A stretch of DNA of 64,000 nt from an uncultured Kangiella sp. (GTDB lineage Bacteria > Pseudomonadota > Gammaproteobacteria > Enterobacterales > Kangiellaceae). The stretch covers positions 744,001 through 808,000 of the forward strand of contig CANNCW010000001.1 of the NCBI GenBank assembly GCA_947503345.1. Reading direction: 5' to 3'. This document shows positions 22,318 through 32,977 of the stretch, in pieces. Within the stretch, counting starts at the first letter, position 1. The number at the start of each line of letters is the position of its first letter. Below the pieces are notes generated by a model. It had not been told where the DNA came from and ran no database searches. It worked only from the letters and a program-made list of their open reading frames with translations. Both the position numbers and the translations under genes were made by a program.

Positions 22318-23421
22318 ATGCGTTTCAGTATTCAACGTGAGCAACTGTTAAACCCATTACAACTGATCAGTGGTGCGGTAGAAAAAAGACAAACGCTTCC
22401 GATTTTATCCAATGTTTTAATGGTTGTGGAGGATAGTAAGTTATCACTAACCGCTACAGATCTCGAGCTTGAGTTAAAAACAGAGGTTATGCTTGAAGGT
22501 GAATTTGAATCTGGAGAAATCACCGTTCCTGCACGTAAACTTTTAGACATAGTTAAAAGCTTTGCCAATGAAGAGTTAATTAACCTAACCATGGGTGAAA
22601 CTCGACTGACTTTAAAAACACCCTCAAGTCGCTTTAGCTTATCTACAATGCCAGCTGCAGAGTTTCCTAATGTAGATGAAACCGCTAGCTTGGTTAACTT
22701 AGAGTTGTCACAAACCTTATTGAAAAGTTTGATAGAAAAAACTCAATTCGCAATGGCACAACAAGATGTTCGTTATTATTTGAACGGTATGTTGTTTGAG
22801 TTTGCTGATAATAAATTGACTACAGTAGCTACGGATGGTCATCGCTTGGCACTGTCTCGCGCTAATGCTCAAGTTGATGCCGATGATACCGTTAATGCCA
22901 TTATCCCACGTAAAGGTGTTATGGAGCTAGCACGCTTGTTAGAACATTCAGATGAAACTGTTTCGATTTCTCTAGGCTCTAACCACGTTAAAATTACTAG
23001 TCCTAGTTATAGTTTCACCAGTAAATTAGTCGATGGTCGCTTCCCTGAATACAACAAGGTATTGCCACGTAACGGTGATAAAGTGGTAATGGTTGATCGT
23101 GAGTTAATTAAAGATTGCTTGTCTCGAGCCTCTATCCTTTGTAATGAAAAATTCCGCGGTGTTCGCTTTATGTTATCGGATGGACAGGTTCGATTGCATG
23201 CAAACAATCCTGAGCAAGAAGAAGCTGAAGTAGAGTTTAGTGTGGATTATCAAGGCCAAGATTTAGAAATTGGTTTTAACGTTAGCTACATGATCGATGT
23301 TATGAACACTATTAAAACTCCTCAGGTAAAAATGACCTTTATCGATGCTAACTCTTCCAGCTTGATTGAAGAGGTTGATGGTGGCGAAAGTCTATACGTC
23401 GTCATGCCAATGCGTCTTTAG
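22318..23421 (+). CDS. dnaN: DNA polymerase III subunit beta (sliding clamp)
   Basis: A 367-aa ring clamp, one residue longer than in E. coli. It starts MRFSIQREQLLNPLQLISGAVEKRQTLPILSN, typical of the family, and ends VVMPMRL, the conserved C-terminal tail next to the peptide-binding pocket. It is 37 bp after dnaA and 25 bp before recF. Confidence 0.98.
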   Translation: MRFSIQREQLLNPLQLISGAVEKRQTLPILSNVLMVVEDSKLSLTATDLELELKTEVMLEGEFESGEITVPARKLLDIVKSFANEELINLTMGETRLTLKTPSSRFSLSTMPAAEFPNVDETASLVNLELSQTLLKSLIEKTQFAMAQQDVRYYLNGMLFEFADNKLTTVATDGHRLALSRANAQVDADDTVNAIIPRKGVMELARLLEHSDETVSISLGSNHVKITSPSYSFTSKLVDGRFPEYNKVLPRNGDKVVMVDRELIKDCLSRASILCNEKFRGVRFMLSDGQVRLHANNPEQEEAEVEFSVDYQGQDLEIGFNVSYMIDVMNTIKTPQVKMTFIDANSSSLIEEVDGGESLYVVMPMRL

Positions 23422-23446
23422 TGGTTTATTAATCTAAGTTCGGATC

Positions 23447-24544
23447 ATGCAGATCCAATCTCTCAAAATAGGGCAGCTACGGAATATCAGTAGTTGCCAA
23501 CTTCGTTTCTCCGATCAACTCAATATTTTCTATGGCCAAAATGGTGCTGGAAAAAGCAGTTTACTTGAAGCTATTTATACTTTAGGTAATGGCAAGTCCT
23601 TCCGAACCGCAAAGCACTCTAAGGTGATTAATAAAGAGGCTGACGCATTTACGGTCTTTGCTCAGTTTTTTAATGGTGACACCAATCATAAAATTGGCTT
23701 GATGCGTGAGCGTAGTGGTGATATTCAAATTAAGCTCGATGGTGAAAAAGTTACTAAGTTAAGTAGCCTTAGTAAATCTTTACCCATGCAAATTCTTGCC
23801 CCTGAGCAGTATGAATTGTTAACCAAAGGTCCAAGTGCTCGTAGAAAATTAATGGATTGGGGAGTGTTTCACGTGGAACACTCCTTCTTATTAGATTGGC
23901 AAAGAGCACTAAAAATATTAAAGCAACGCAATCAGTCTCTGAAACAGGCTACAAATTACCAGCAAATTTCTCCGTGGGATAAGCAGTTGGCTCCACTATC
24001 TGAAACCATACATCAACAACGATTAAATTATATTGAACAGCTTGAGCCTATTTATCAGAATATATTATCAAAATTCTTACCACAAATTGAATCCCGCTTT
24101 AGTTTATACGCCGGCTGGAAGGGAGATGAAAGTCTTGAAGAGGTCTTGTTAAGGCAGTTTTCCCTAGACATAAAAACAGGCTTTACCCATTCCAGTATTC
24201 AGAAAGCGGACCTTAAAATACTAATTGATAATCAACTGGCAGCAGAGCAATTATCCCGAGGCCAACAGAAGTTAGTGACCATTGCATTGAAGCTTGCCCA
24301 ACTTAAGCTGATGCAACAAAGGCAATCCGGCTACCCTGTTTTCCTGCTTGATGATATTGGAGCTGAGCTGGATGTTAATCACCAACAAATACTGTTAGAC
24401 TTCTTGGCTAAACAACCTGAAAAACAGCAAATATTTATCACTTCAGTGCATTTAGATCCCCTCAAAAGGCTCATAAAAGGGTATAATAATGCCAAGGTGT
24501 TCCACGTGGAACATGGCCAAATAAGTGAAAAGAATAACAATTAG
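23447..24544 (+). CDS. recF: Recombination mediator RecF
   Basis: A 365-aa SMC-like ATPase for loading RecA at gaps. Walker A GQNGAGKSS is near residue 30, signature LSRGQQK near 270, and Walker B VFLLDDIGAELD near 300. The gene carries two parS sites, both translated as VFHVEH (near residue 141 and near the C-terminus), so part of its protein sequence is set by DNA-site need. The C-terminal tail HVEHGQISEKNNN is outside the conserved core. Confidence 0.96.
   Translation: MQIQSLKIGQLRNISSCQLRFSDQLNIFYGQNGAGKSSLLEAIYTLGNGKSFRTAKHSKVINKEADAFTVFAQFFNGDTNHKIGLMRERSGDIQIKLDGEKVTKLSSLSKSLPMQILAPEQYELLTKGPSARRKLMDWGVFHVEHSFLLDWQRALKILKQRNQSLKQATNYQQISPWDKQLAPLSETIHQQRLNYIEQLEPIYQNILSKFLPQIESRFSLYAGWKGDESLEEVLLRQFSLDIKTGFTHSSIQKADLKILIDNQLAAEQLSRGQQKLVTIALKLAQLKLMQQRQSGYPVFLLDDIGAELDVNHQQILLDFLAKQPEKQQIFITSVHLDPLKRLIKGYNNAKVFHVEHGQISEKNNN
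23865..23880. promoter_or_regulatory. parS: parS site 1 (inside recF)
   Basis: TGTTTCACGTGGAACA differs by one base from the perfect palindrome TGTTCCACGTGGAACA; both halves are known ParB-binding forms. Flanking GAG and CTC extend the symmetry. It should nucleate ParB (7509-8399). Confidence 0.92.
24498..24513. promoter_or_regulatory. parS: parS site 2 (inside recF)
   Basis: TGTTCCACGTGGAACA, a perfect 16-bp palindrome and full parS consensus, 633 bp after site 1 and just before the recF stop. The two sites lie about 3-4 kb from the candidate origin. Confidence 0.95.
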
Positions 24545-24583
24545 ATACCGCTAACTGTTAGTCGGTAATTCATAGATTTATAG

Positions 24584-27016
<2,433 letters not shown>

Positions 27017-27034
27017 TAAAAAGGTAGCAGGGAT

Positions 27035-27979
27035 ATGGCTAGCAACAAAAAAGAGTGGATTAAAAGAAACAAAAAAACAGGGTTACTACTTTTAGTTTTA
27101 ATTGCTTATGGTTTGTATTTATTGATTGCTGGTACTTTTAAAGGAGTATACTTTCAAAGTAATGAGTGGATAAGAAGTATTGTAGGTGAAAGCTGTCCTA
27201 CACCTTATGATATTTCGTATTATGCGTCAGCAGAGCAGGATTTTTTGTTTTTCACTTCAATAGGGTTAATAGCTTTTTTATTAGGTTTAAGAGATCCTAA
27301 AGATGAGTCCTTAGCGGCAAAAGTAAAGTACATTTTTCCTGAAGTGGAAGAGCAATCTCACCACTTTTCTTACCTGATTAAAGAAATTGATGAAATGTCA
27401 TGCATTAGTACAAATACAGAAAGAACAATTATTTTAGAAGAGTTTTTAGAACAAAAAAACGGCGAGATAGAGGTAGTTAAAATTTCTGTAGATACTAAAG
27501 TTAGCGTAACCAACATTCATCATAACAATGATTTTAAGCATGACAAACTCACATTTGGCATGAAATCTGATGGAATTAGTGATGAAAAAGGGATTAAAGG
27601 TCAAATTTATGACTTAAGTATCATATATGATGGAGAAAGAAGAGAAAAATTTATAGATGGAGTTCATACATTAAAAGATGAAGATGAGTTTAGAAGATCT
27701 TACTCTTTAACTTTAAAACCTAAGCAAAAGGCAATGTATAATGCACACGCCTGGCTTTGGGAAAACTTAGCAACGCCTTTAAGTTTTATAGCTTCTAGAT
27801 ATACAGAGGAAGCGGTGTTGAGTTTTATTAATAGGAGTGAAAAAGGCCTTAAAATAAAAGATTTAACTAACAATGAAACACAAGAGTTCCCTATTGGGGA
27901 AAAAATAACTATAAAATTCAACAACATAGAGCCGGGAATGAGGCGCTCTTTCGAGCTTTCGGTATTGCAAGAAACATAA
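27035..27979 (+). CDS. Unknown two-helix membrane protein (314 aa)
   Basis: It starts 18 bp after gyrB with AAGGTAGCAGGG before the ATG. Two hydrophobic segments (about 15-33 and 68-84) flank a short extracytoplasmic loop, and the remaining 230 residues should be cytoplasmic, with mixed beta-like and charged sequence. I recognise no domain. AT-rich codon use is lower in GC than gyrB, which suggests a more recent arrival. It may be read from the gyrB transcript. Function is unknown. Confidence 0.75.
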   Translation: MASNKKEWIKRNKKTGLLLLVLIAYGLYLLIAGTFKGVYFQSNEWIRSIVGESCPTPYDISYYASAEQDFLFFTSIGLIAFLLGLRDPKDESLAAKVKYIFPEVEEQSHHFSYLIKEIDEMSCISTNTERTIILEEFLEQKNGEIEVVKISVDTKVSVTNIHHNNDFKHDKLTFGMKSDGISDEKGIKGQIYDLSIIYDGERREKFIDGVHTLKDEDEFRRSYSLTLKPKQKAMYNAHAWLWENLATPLSFIASRYTEEAVLSFINRSEKGLKIKDLTNNETQEFPIGEKITIKFNNIEPGMRRSFELSVLQET

Positions 27980-28064
27980 ATATTTACAATCATAAATTTT
28001 ACTTTTAAAAAAATATTATGTAATAATAAAGACTAATTAGTTTCTGGTAGGAGGAAACGACAAT

Positions 28065-28091
28065 ATGAAAGGTGAATTTACAGGACCTTAA
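28065..28091 (+). other. Orphan ribosome site with 8-codon ORF
   Basis: TAGGAGG lies nine bases before an ATG that opens MKGEFTGP and then stops. The ORF overlaps the 3' end of ppk2 on the other strand. A near-perfect ribosome site with almost no gene suggests the cut-off start of a lost gene, or a short leader. There is no downstream plus-strand gene until dodecin, about 1 kb away. Confidence 0.35.
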
Positions 28092-28971
28092 TCTTCAAAC
28101 TTTTTTTATAGCTTTGTAATTTTGCAGTATCCTCTGCGCTCAGTTTAGGGTACTGCATATTGAGCTGTTTCAAATTATCAAGAATGATTTCGCACACCAT
28201 ATTTCTCATTAAAGCTTTGTTATCTGCAGGAATGGCATACCATGGCGCCCATGGTTTAGACGTTTGACTTAAAGCTTCTTGATAAGCTGTTTGATACTGA
28301 TCCCATAACGCGCTTTCTTTTAAGTCGGAGTCTGAAAACTTCCAATTTTTTTCAGGACTCTCAATTCGTGAAAGAAATCTTCTATGCTGTTCTTCATGTG
28401 AAACATTTAAGAAAAACTTTAAGACTAAGGTGCCATTACGAGCTAAATGTTTTTCATGATCACGAATGGACTCGTATCGAGCATCCCAAAATCTATCCAT
28501 CTCTTGAGAATTGGCTATATTAGGTTGGAAAGGAAGCCTTTGCCCAGAAAGGTATTCGGGATGAACTTTTACCACTAAAACTTCTTCATAATAACTACGA
28601 TTAAAAACACCAATTCGACCACGTTCAGGCAAAGATTTGGCAGTACGCCATAGAAAATCATGGTCGAGTTCTTCTTTAGAAGGCTGTTTGAAACTAAATA
28701 CTTGGCAACCAGCAGGATCGATACCTTTTAAAACAGCCCGAATGGTAGAGTCTTTACCAGCAGCATCCATGGCTTGGAATACTAATAGTAAAGAAAATTT
28801 ATCTTGAGCATAAAGTAAACGTTGAAGATCATCTAAGTCATTCTGATCTTTTCTAAGTTGCTTCTTTAATTCTTTATCAGAGAACTCTGTTGGAATAGAA
28901 GTGGGAGAATCATTTAAATCGAAATCGAGATTAAAGGGTACAAGGAACTGGTGATTAACGGCAGTAAACAT
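28078..28971 (-). CDS. ppk2: Polyphosphate kinase 2 family protein
   Basis: A 297-aa PPK2 enzyme, which moves phosphate between polyphosphate and nucleoside di- or monophosphates. The Walker A-like loop MDAAGKDST is at 68-76, and the lid ERGRIGVFNRSYYEEVLVVKVHPE at about 116-139 is diagnostic. The class (AMP, ADP or NDP acceptor) cannot be set safely from reading alone. It is a single-domain, stand-alone gene. Confidence 0.92.
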   Translation of the reverse strand: MFTAVNHQFLVPFNLDFDLNDSPTSIPTEFSDKELKKQLRKDQNDLDDLQRLLYAQDKFSLLLVFQAMDAAGKDSTIRAVLKGIDPAGCQVFSFKQPSKEELDHDFLWRTAKSLPERGRIGVFNRSYYEEVLVVKVHPEYLSGQRLPFQPNIANSQEMDRFWDARYESIRDHEKHLARNGTLVLKFFLNVSHEEQHRRFLSRIESPEKNWKFSDSDLKESALWDQYQTAYQEALSQTSKPWAPWYAIPADNKALMRNMVCEIILDNLKQLNMQYPKLSAEDTAKLQSYKKSLKIKVL

Positions 28972-29120
28972 AAATATTAAAAACTGAAAATAATTACTAT
29001 CACATCACAAAAACATCAGCAAAATCAATGATTTTACAATCTTTAAAGTTTGAAGCTTGAAGAGGTCAAAGAAAAGCGTAATATAAGTTATGTAAATTAA
29101 ATCATTATGAGGAAATAAAA

Positions 29121-29324
29121 ATGTCAGTAGCACGCGTAACGGAAATCATTTCGGATTCTAAAAAAAGTTTTGAAGATGCAGTTGTTAAAGGCGTAAAACG
29201 CGCTAATAAAACTTTAGATAATGTTCAGTCGGCATGGGTTAAGGATCAACAAGCAATCATAAAAGACGGTGAAGTAGTTGGCTTCCGTGTGGTTATGAAA
29301 ATTACTTTTATTTTAAAAGACTAA
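29121..29324 (+). CDS. Dodecin flavin-storage protein
   Basis: A 67-aa protein of typical dodecin length and pattern: VARVTEIISDSKKSFEDAVVKGVKRANKTLDNVQSAWVKDQ, then a beta strand ending GFRVVMKITFILKD. Twelve copies form a hollow sphere that binds flavins, with the Trp near residue 38 stacking on the isoalloxazine ring. A clean GAGGAA ribosome site precedes the ATG and a terminator follows, so it is a single-gene unit. Confidence 0.94.
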   Translation: MSVARVTEIISDSKKSFEDAVVKGVKRANKTLDNVQSAWVKDQQAIIKDGEVVGFRVVMKITFILKD

Positions 29325-29334
29325 TTTATATTGG

Positions 29335-29363
29335 AAAAAGGAGCTTAAACAGCTCCTTTTTTT
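29335..29363 (+). terminator. Rho-independent terminator after dodecin
   Basis: AAAAAGGAGCT-TAAAC-AGCTCCTTTTT plus more T. It ends the dodecin transcript, and read on the minus strand it could also serve the convergent yjgR-type gene. Confidence 0.9.
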
Positions 29364-29375
29364 GCGAAAAAATAA

Positions 29376-30863
29376 TTAACGACCACCTAGTAAACTGCCT
29401 AGGATTCCGCGGACAAGTTTGCGTCCAATACCTGAGCTTACAGTCCGAATTAAAGTTTTCACAAAAGCCTCTGAATTTGATTGGCGCTTTGAACCCGTTC
29501 TTTTTTTCTTAGCGGCAGATTTAGCTTTTTCTTCTTTCTCACGAATCTTTTTAGCCTCGGCCATTTCTCGCTCTTGCCTCTCTTGAAGCTTTTGTTCTTT
29601 TGCAAGTAAAACTTCATAAGCAGATTCGCGATCAATAGATTTATCATAAAGTCCTGCGACGGGAGATGCTTGTCGAAACTTCTTTCTTTCTTTATCAGTA
29701 AGTGGGCCAATTCTTGATTCTGGAGGACAAATTAAAGTTTGTTCAACAATAGATGGACGACCTTTTTCGTCGAGAACAGAAACTAATGCTTCACCAACAC
29801 CTAAAGTGGTAATAAGCTCTTCAGCGTCCAAGTTAGGGTTAGGTCTGAAAGTTTCTGCAGCAGTTTTAACCGCCTTAAAATCTTTAGGAGTAAAAGCACG
29901 AAGGGCATGTTGAATACGATTACCTAATTGACCAAGAACATCTTCTGGAATATCAGTAGGGTGTTGAGTAATGAAGAAAATACCTACACCTTTAGATCGG
30001 ATTAAACGAACCACCTGTTCAATACGTTCTAATAACGCTCGCGGAGCTTTATCGAATAATAAATGAGCCTCGTCGAAAAAGAAAACCAAACGTGGTTTAT
30101 CAGGATCGCCAACTTCATCAAGCTCTTCAAATAATTCAGATAGCATCCATAACAAAAAAGTGGCGTAGATACGTGGATTAAGCATTAATTCTTTAGAGTG
30201 AAGAATATTAATTAACCCCTTGCCGGTGTGATCGATGCGCATCATGTCACGAATATCTAGAGCAGGTTCACCAAAAAATTGATCGCCACCGGAATTTTCG
30301 AGGACCAACAGTTTGCGTACAATGGCAGCAACGGATTGAGGTGAAACATTACCGTATTCGCGCATAATATCTTTGCGGTTATCAGCAACCCAATTTAGCA
30401 TGGCTCGGAGATCTTTTATGTCTAGAAGCAACAATCCTTGTTCATCAGCAATATCGAAAGCTATATGTAAAACACCTTCTTGGGTATCATTGAGATCCAT
30501 AAGGTTTGCAAGAAGAATAGGGCCCATTTCCGAAATGGTGGTACGAACAGGGTGTCCATGTTTACCAAAAACATCCCAAAAGATAACAGGGTTGGTGTGA
30601 GCTTCATAATTTTCTATGCCGATCTTTTCAATACGCTCATCAATTTTTGGGTGTGGATTAGCTTTGGCGGCAACACCTGACAGGTCTCCCTTTACATCTG
30701 CAGTGAAAACAGGAACGCCCATCTTAGAGAAGCCTTCTGCTAATATTTGCAGAGTAACGGTTTTACCAGTACCAGTAGCGCCTGCTATTAGGCCGTGGCG
30801 ATTGGCCATTTTAGGATTTAACTGGATATGTTGTTGTTCTGGATTACCACCAATAAGAAGCAT
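29376..30863 (-). CDS. yjgR: YjgR-type HerA/DUF853 ATPase
   Basis: A 495-aa member of the DUF853 (YjgR) family of HerA/FtsK-like P-loop ATPases. Walker A GATGTGKT is at residues 28-35 and Walker B VFFFDEAHLLF near 265. A C-terminal Lys/Glu-rich coiled-coil (about 400-460) precedes a Gly-rich end. The cellular role is not established. It is transcribed alone. Confidence 0.9.
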   Translation of the reverse strand: MLLIGGNPEQQHIQLNPKMANRHGLIAGATGTGKTVTLQILAEGFSKMGVPVFTADVKGDLSGVAAKANPHPKIDERIEKIGIENYEAHTNPVIFWDVFGKHGHPVRTTISEMGPILLANLMDLNDTQEGVLHIAFDIADEQGLLLLDIKDLRAMLNWVADNRKDIMREYGNVSPQSVAAIVRKLLVLENSGGDQFFGEPALDIRDMMRIDHTGKGLINILHSKELMLNPRIYATFLLWMLSELFEELDEVGDPDKPRLVFFFDEAHLLFDKAPRALLERIEQVVRLIRSKGVGIFFITQHPTDIPEDVLGQLGNRIQHALRAFTPKDFKAVKTAAETFRPNPNLDAEELITTLGVGEALVSVLDEKGRPSIVEQTLICPPESRIGPLTDKERKKFRQASPVAGLYDKSIDRESAYEVLLAKEQKLQERQEREMAEAKKIREKEEKAKSAAKKKRTGSKRQSNSEAFVKTLIRTVSSGIGRKLVRGILGSLLGGR

Positions 30864-31028
30864 CTTTTTTCCAAACCATTAAAATTATAAACAAGATTAG
30901 CGCAAGCAAGGAAAAACGCAAGTAGCAAGGCCGATAAAAGGGTAAAAGGCTGTAAAATGTGGATAGTAAAGATAGTAGAAAGGGTTAAAAGCCATATAAT
31001 GGTGGGAAACAGTAAAAAGGAATCATAG

Positions 31029-31667
31029 ATGAGAAATTTAATAGCATTATTTTTAGTGGTTTTTTTGTTAACCGCTTGTGAGACGGTAAAGCTAGGTGCT
31101 CTTGAACAATTAGGCTTTGAAAAGCGCGATGTACTGGTCAGTAGAATTGAAAAAGCTAGAGATTCGCAGCTTGAAGCGAAAGAGCAGTTTGAAAATGCAC
31201 TGCAAGAATTTAAAAGCGTGGTTAAGTTTGATGGTGGCGAATTAGAGCAAACTTATAATCGACTAAATGATCAATACGAAGCCAGTAAGGATGCAGCGCA
31301 AAATGTTACGAAGCGAGTGGATAGTGTTGAGTATGTTGCTGAAAAATTATTTGATGAATGGGCTGAAGAATTAAACCAATATTCTAACCCAGAACTTAAA
31401 AGAAAAAGCCAAGCCCAACTCTATGAAACCCGTCGCCAATACGCAGGTTTAATAAGCGCCATGCGCAAAGCCGAGCGCTCGATTCAGCCGGTGCTTACGG
31501 TTTTTAATGATCAGGTTTTATATTTGAAACACAACCTTAATGCCAGAGCTATCGCCTCGCTACAAAATGAACTCAGCGGAATTGAGTCAAACGTTGCGAG
31601 TTTGATTCAAGAAATGAATTTGTCGATTGACGAAGCGAATCGGTTTATTAGAAAAATGGAGCAGTAA
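31029..31667 (+). CDS. DUF2959 family lipoprotein
   Basis: A 212-aa protein with a lipoprotein signal ending LLTAC (Cys17) and a long helical, coiled-coil-like body (LEAKEQFENALQEFKSVV and further heptads), the DUF2959 layout. Function is not known. AAAAGGA precedes the ATG. It stands alone, divergent from yjgR. Confidence 0.88.
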   Translation: MRNLIALFLVVFLLTACETVKLGALEQLGFEKRDVLVSRIEKARDSQLEAKEQFENALQEFKSVVKFDGGELEQTYNRLNDQYEASKDAAQNVTKRVDSVEYVAEKLFDEWAEELNQYSNPELKRKSQAQLYETRRQYAGLISAMRKAERSIQPVLTVFNDQVLYLKHNLNARAIASLQNELSGIESNVASLIQEMNLSIDEANRFIRKMEQ

Positions 31668-31685
31668 GGGCAGTATTTGTGAGGA

Positions 31686-31707
31686 AGCCCCAACCTAAGT
31701 TGGGGCT
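31686..31707. repeat. GC-rich stem-loop between convergent genes
   Basis: AGCCCCAAC-CTAA-GTTGGGGCT is a perfect 9-bp hairpin between the DUF2959 gene and ubiK. There is no T-run on either side, so it is not a standard intrinsic terminator, though its place suggests a 3' end role for both. Confidence 0.5.
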
Positions 31708-31721
31708 CAAGAAGTTTGATA

Positions 31722-31958
31722 TTAATTGTCTAACTCAGAAACTTTTTTTTCTAAAGCTTCCAACTTCTCCCTAGTACGCTCAAGCACCTTAGTTTGAGCA
31801 TCGAACTCTTCTCTGGTTACCAAATCCATTTTACTAAGTCCTGTTTGCAGGGCTTGTTTAAATTGTTTGCTTAAGTCGTCACCAGCATTTTTTAATCCTT
31901 CGGGAACAAGGGCTGAAAGTTTGGTGGCAAGCTCATCTAGGGTTTTTGAATCAATCAT
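31722..31958 (-). CDS. ubiK: Ubiquinone biosynthesis accessory factor UbiK
   Basis: A 78-aa BMFP-domain protein (YqiC). The N-terminal half IDSKTLDELATKLSALVPEGLKN is an amphipathic region and the C-terminal half (about 48-77, EFDAQTKVLERTREKLEALEKKVSEL) is a trimeric coiled coil. It aids the aerobic Ubi complex. It is 22 bp after the SirB2-like gene, on the same strand. Confidence 0.92.
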   Translation of the reverse strand: MIDSKTLDELATKLSALVPEGLKNAGDDLSKQFKQALQTGLSKMDLVTREEFDAQTKVLERTREKLEALEKKVSELDN

Positions 31959-31980
31959 GTTTTTTCCTTAAACCAAGGTA

Positions 31981-32346
31981 TTAAAATACAGGCTTACCAA
32001 AGGCTAGATGAAGCACTGCAAATACAGAGCCAATAGCTAGTAAGAAAAATAGTACTTGCTTGTTTTTCGCTTGAGCTTTAAAGGTGCAAATACCAAAAGC
32101 AATGTATGCAATGATAAACACGAGCTTCATAGTAACCCAATTAAAAAGTGAGGGGTATTGAGTGGTAATGACCATTAAAGTTAAACCACTTACCAGTAAT
32201 AGTGTATCAATAATATGAGGCAGAATTTTTACTGGTTTTTTATTAATAAGCTGGCTATTAGTAAATAACCAAACACTTCGTAATACAAAACCAAGAATGC
32301 TGATCATAGCTAGTGTCATGTGTAAATGTTTAAGCATTGGATACAT
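31981..32346 (-). CDS. SirB2 family membrane protein
   Basis: A 121-aa protein with four membrane helices (about 10-28, 45-62, 70-90, 98-114). The MLKHLHMTLAMISILGFVLRSVW start and PHIIDTLLLVSGLTLM are the SirB2 family pattern. The function is unknown; the name comes from a Salmonella gene. It overlaps the end of yigZ by 17 bases, so the two are coupled. Confidence 0.88.
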   Translation of the reverse strand: MYPMLKHLHMTLAMISILGFVLRSVWLFTNSQLINKKPVKILPHIIDTLLLVSGLTLMVITTQYPSLFNWVTMKLVFIIAYIAFGICTFKAQAKNKQVLFFLLAIGSVFAVLHLAFGKPVF

Positions 32347-32977
32347 GGGTGACCTCTAATAAGTTTTTGTTTTGGTAAGCTTCAAAGCTGCTTAACAAGG
32401 ATTCAAACTGATCTTGCGGTACTTCGGCTTCGAAATCAACCTGTGCGGAAAAATTGATAGCTTTAATGTCCGCTTGATGCTCTTTCAATAAATATTCGAT
32501 TTGTGGCTGTAAGTCATAAGCACATTGAAGAATGAGCTTTTCCGTAAAAACGCGCTCTTGGATCGGCAAGGATTCAAGAGCTAACTTTACACCGCCACCG
32601 TAAGCACGCGCTAAACCACCAGTTCCAAGTTTAGTACCACCATAATACCGAGTAACTACTGTACAAATATCGCCAACTTCACCATATTTTAGAACGTTAA
32701 GCATCGGCATTCCCGCAGTTCCACTGGGTTCGCCATCGTCTGAACACGCCATTAAAGTGGTACTTTTTGGATTTCCAACAATATAAGACCAGCAATGGTG
32801 GGTGGCATCGGGTTCATTAATATTTAGTTGTTTAATAAATGCTTTAGCAGTTGCAACTTCGGGGGCGAAAATCACCCGAGTAATAAAACGACTGCCTTTA
32901 ATGGTTTCTTCGACTTGGAAAGGGAGCTCTGTACCCAATGTTTGCATGGGTACAGAGTAATTGTTGGTTTTAGCCAT
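32330..32977 (-). CDS. yigZ: YigZ/IMPACT family protein
   Basis: A 215-aa protein with the UPF0029/IMPACT N-terminal domain: HHCWSYIVGN, CSDDGEPSGTAGMPMLN and VVTRYYGGTKLGTGGLARAYGGGV. A C-terminal DUF1949-like domain follows. The role is poorly known. It shares one base with the end of pepQ (stop/start overlap), and the pepQ-yigZ pairing is common in this class. Confidence 0.93.
   Translation of the reverse strand: MAKTNNYSVPMQTLGTELPFQVEETIKGSRFITRVIFAPEVATAKAFIKQLNINEPDATHHCWSYIVGNPKSTTLMACSDDGEPSGTAGMPMLNVLKYGEVGDICTVVTRYYGGTKLGTGGLARAYGGGVKLALESLPIQERVFTEKLILQCAYDLQPQIEYLLKEHQADIKAINFSAQVDFEAEVPQDQFESLLSSFEAYQNKNLLEVTHVSNA

Noticed and set aside
31686..31707. Hairpin as a standard intrinsic terminator
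   Set aside because: Strong stem but no T-run on either strand; listed only as a stem-loop.
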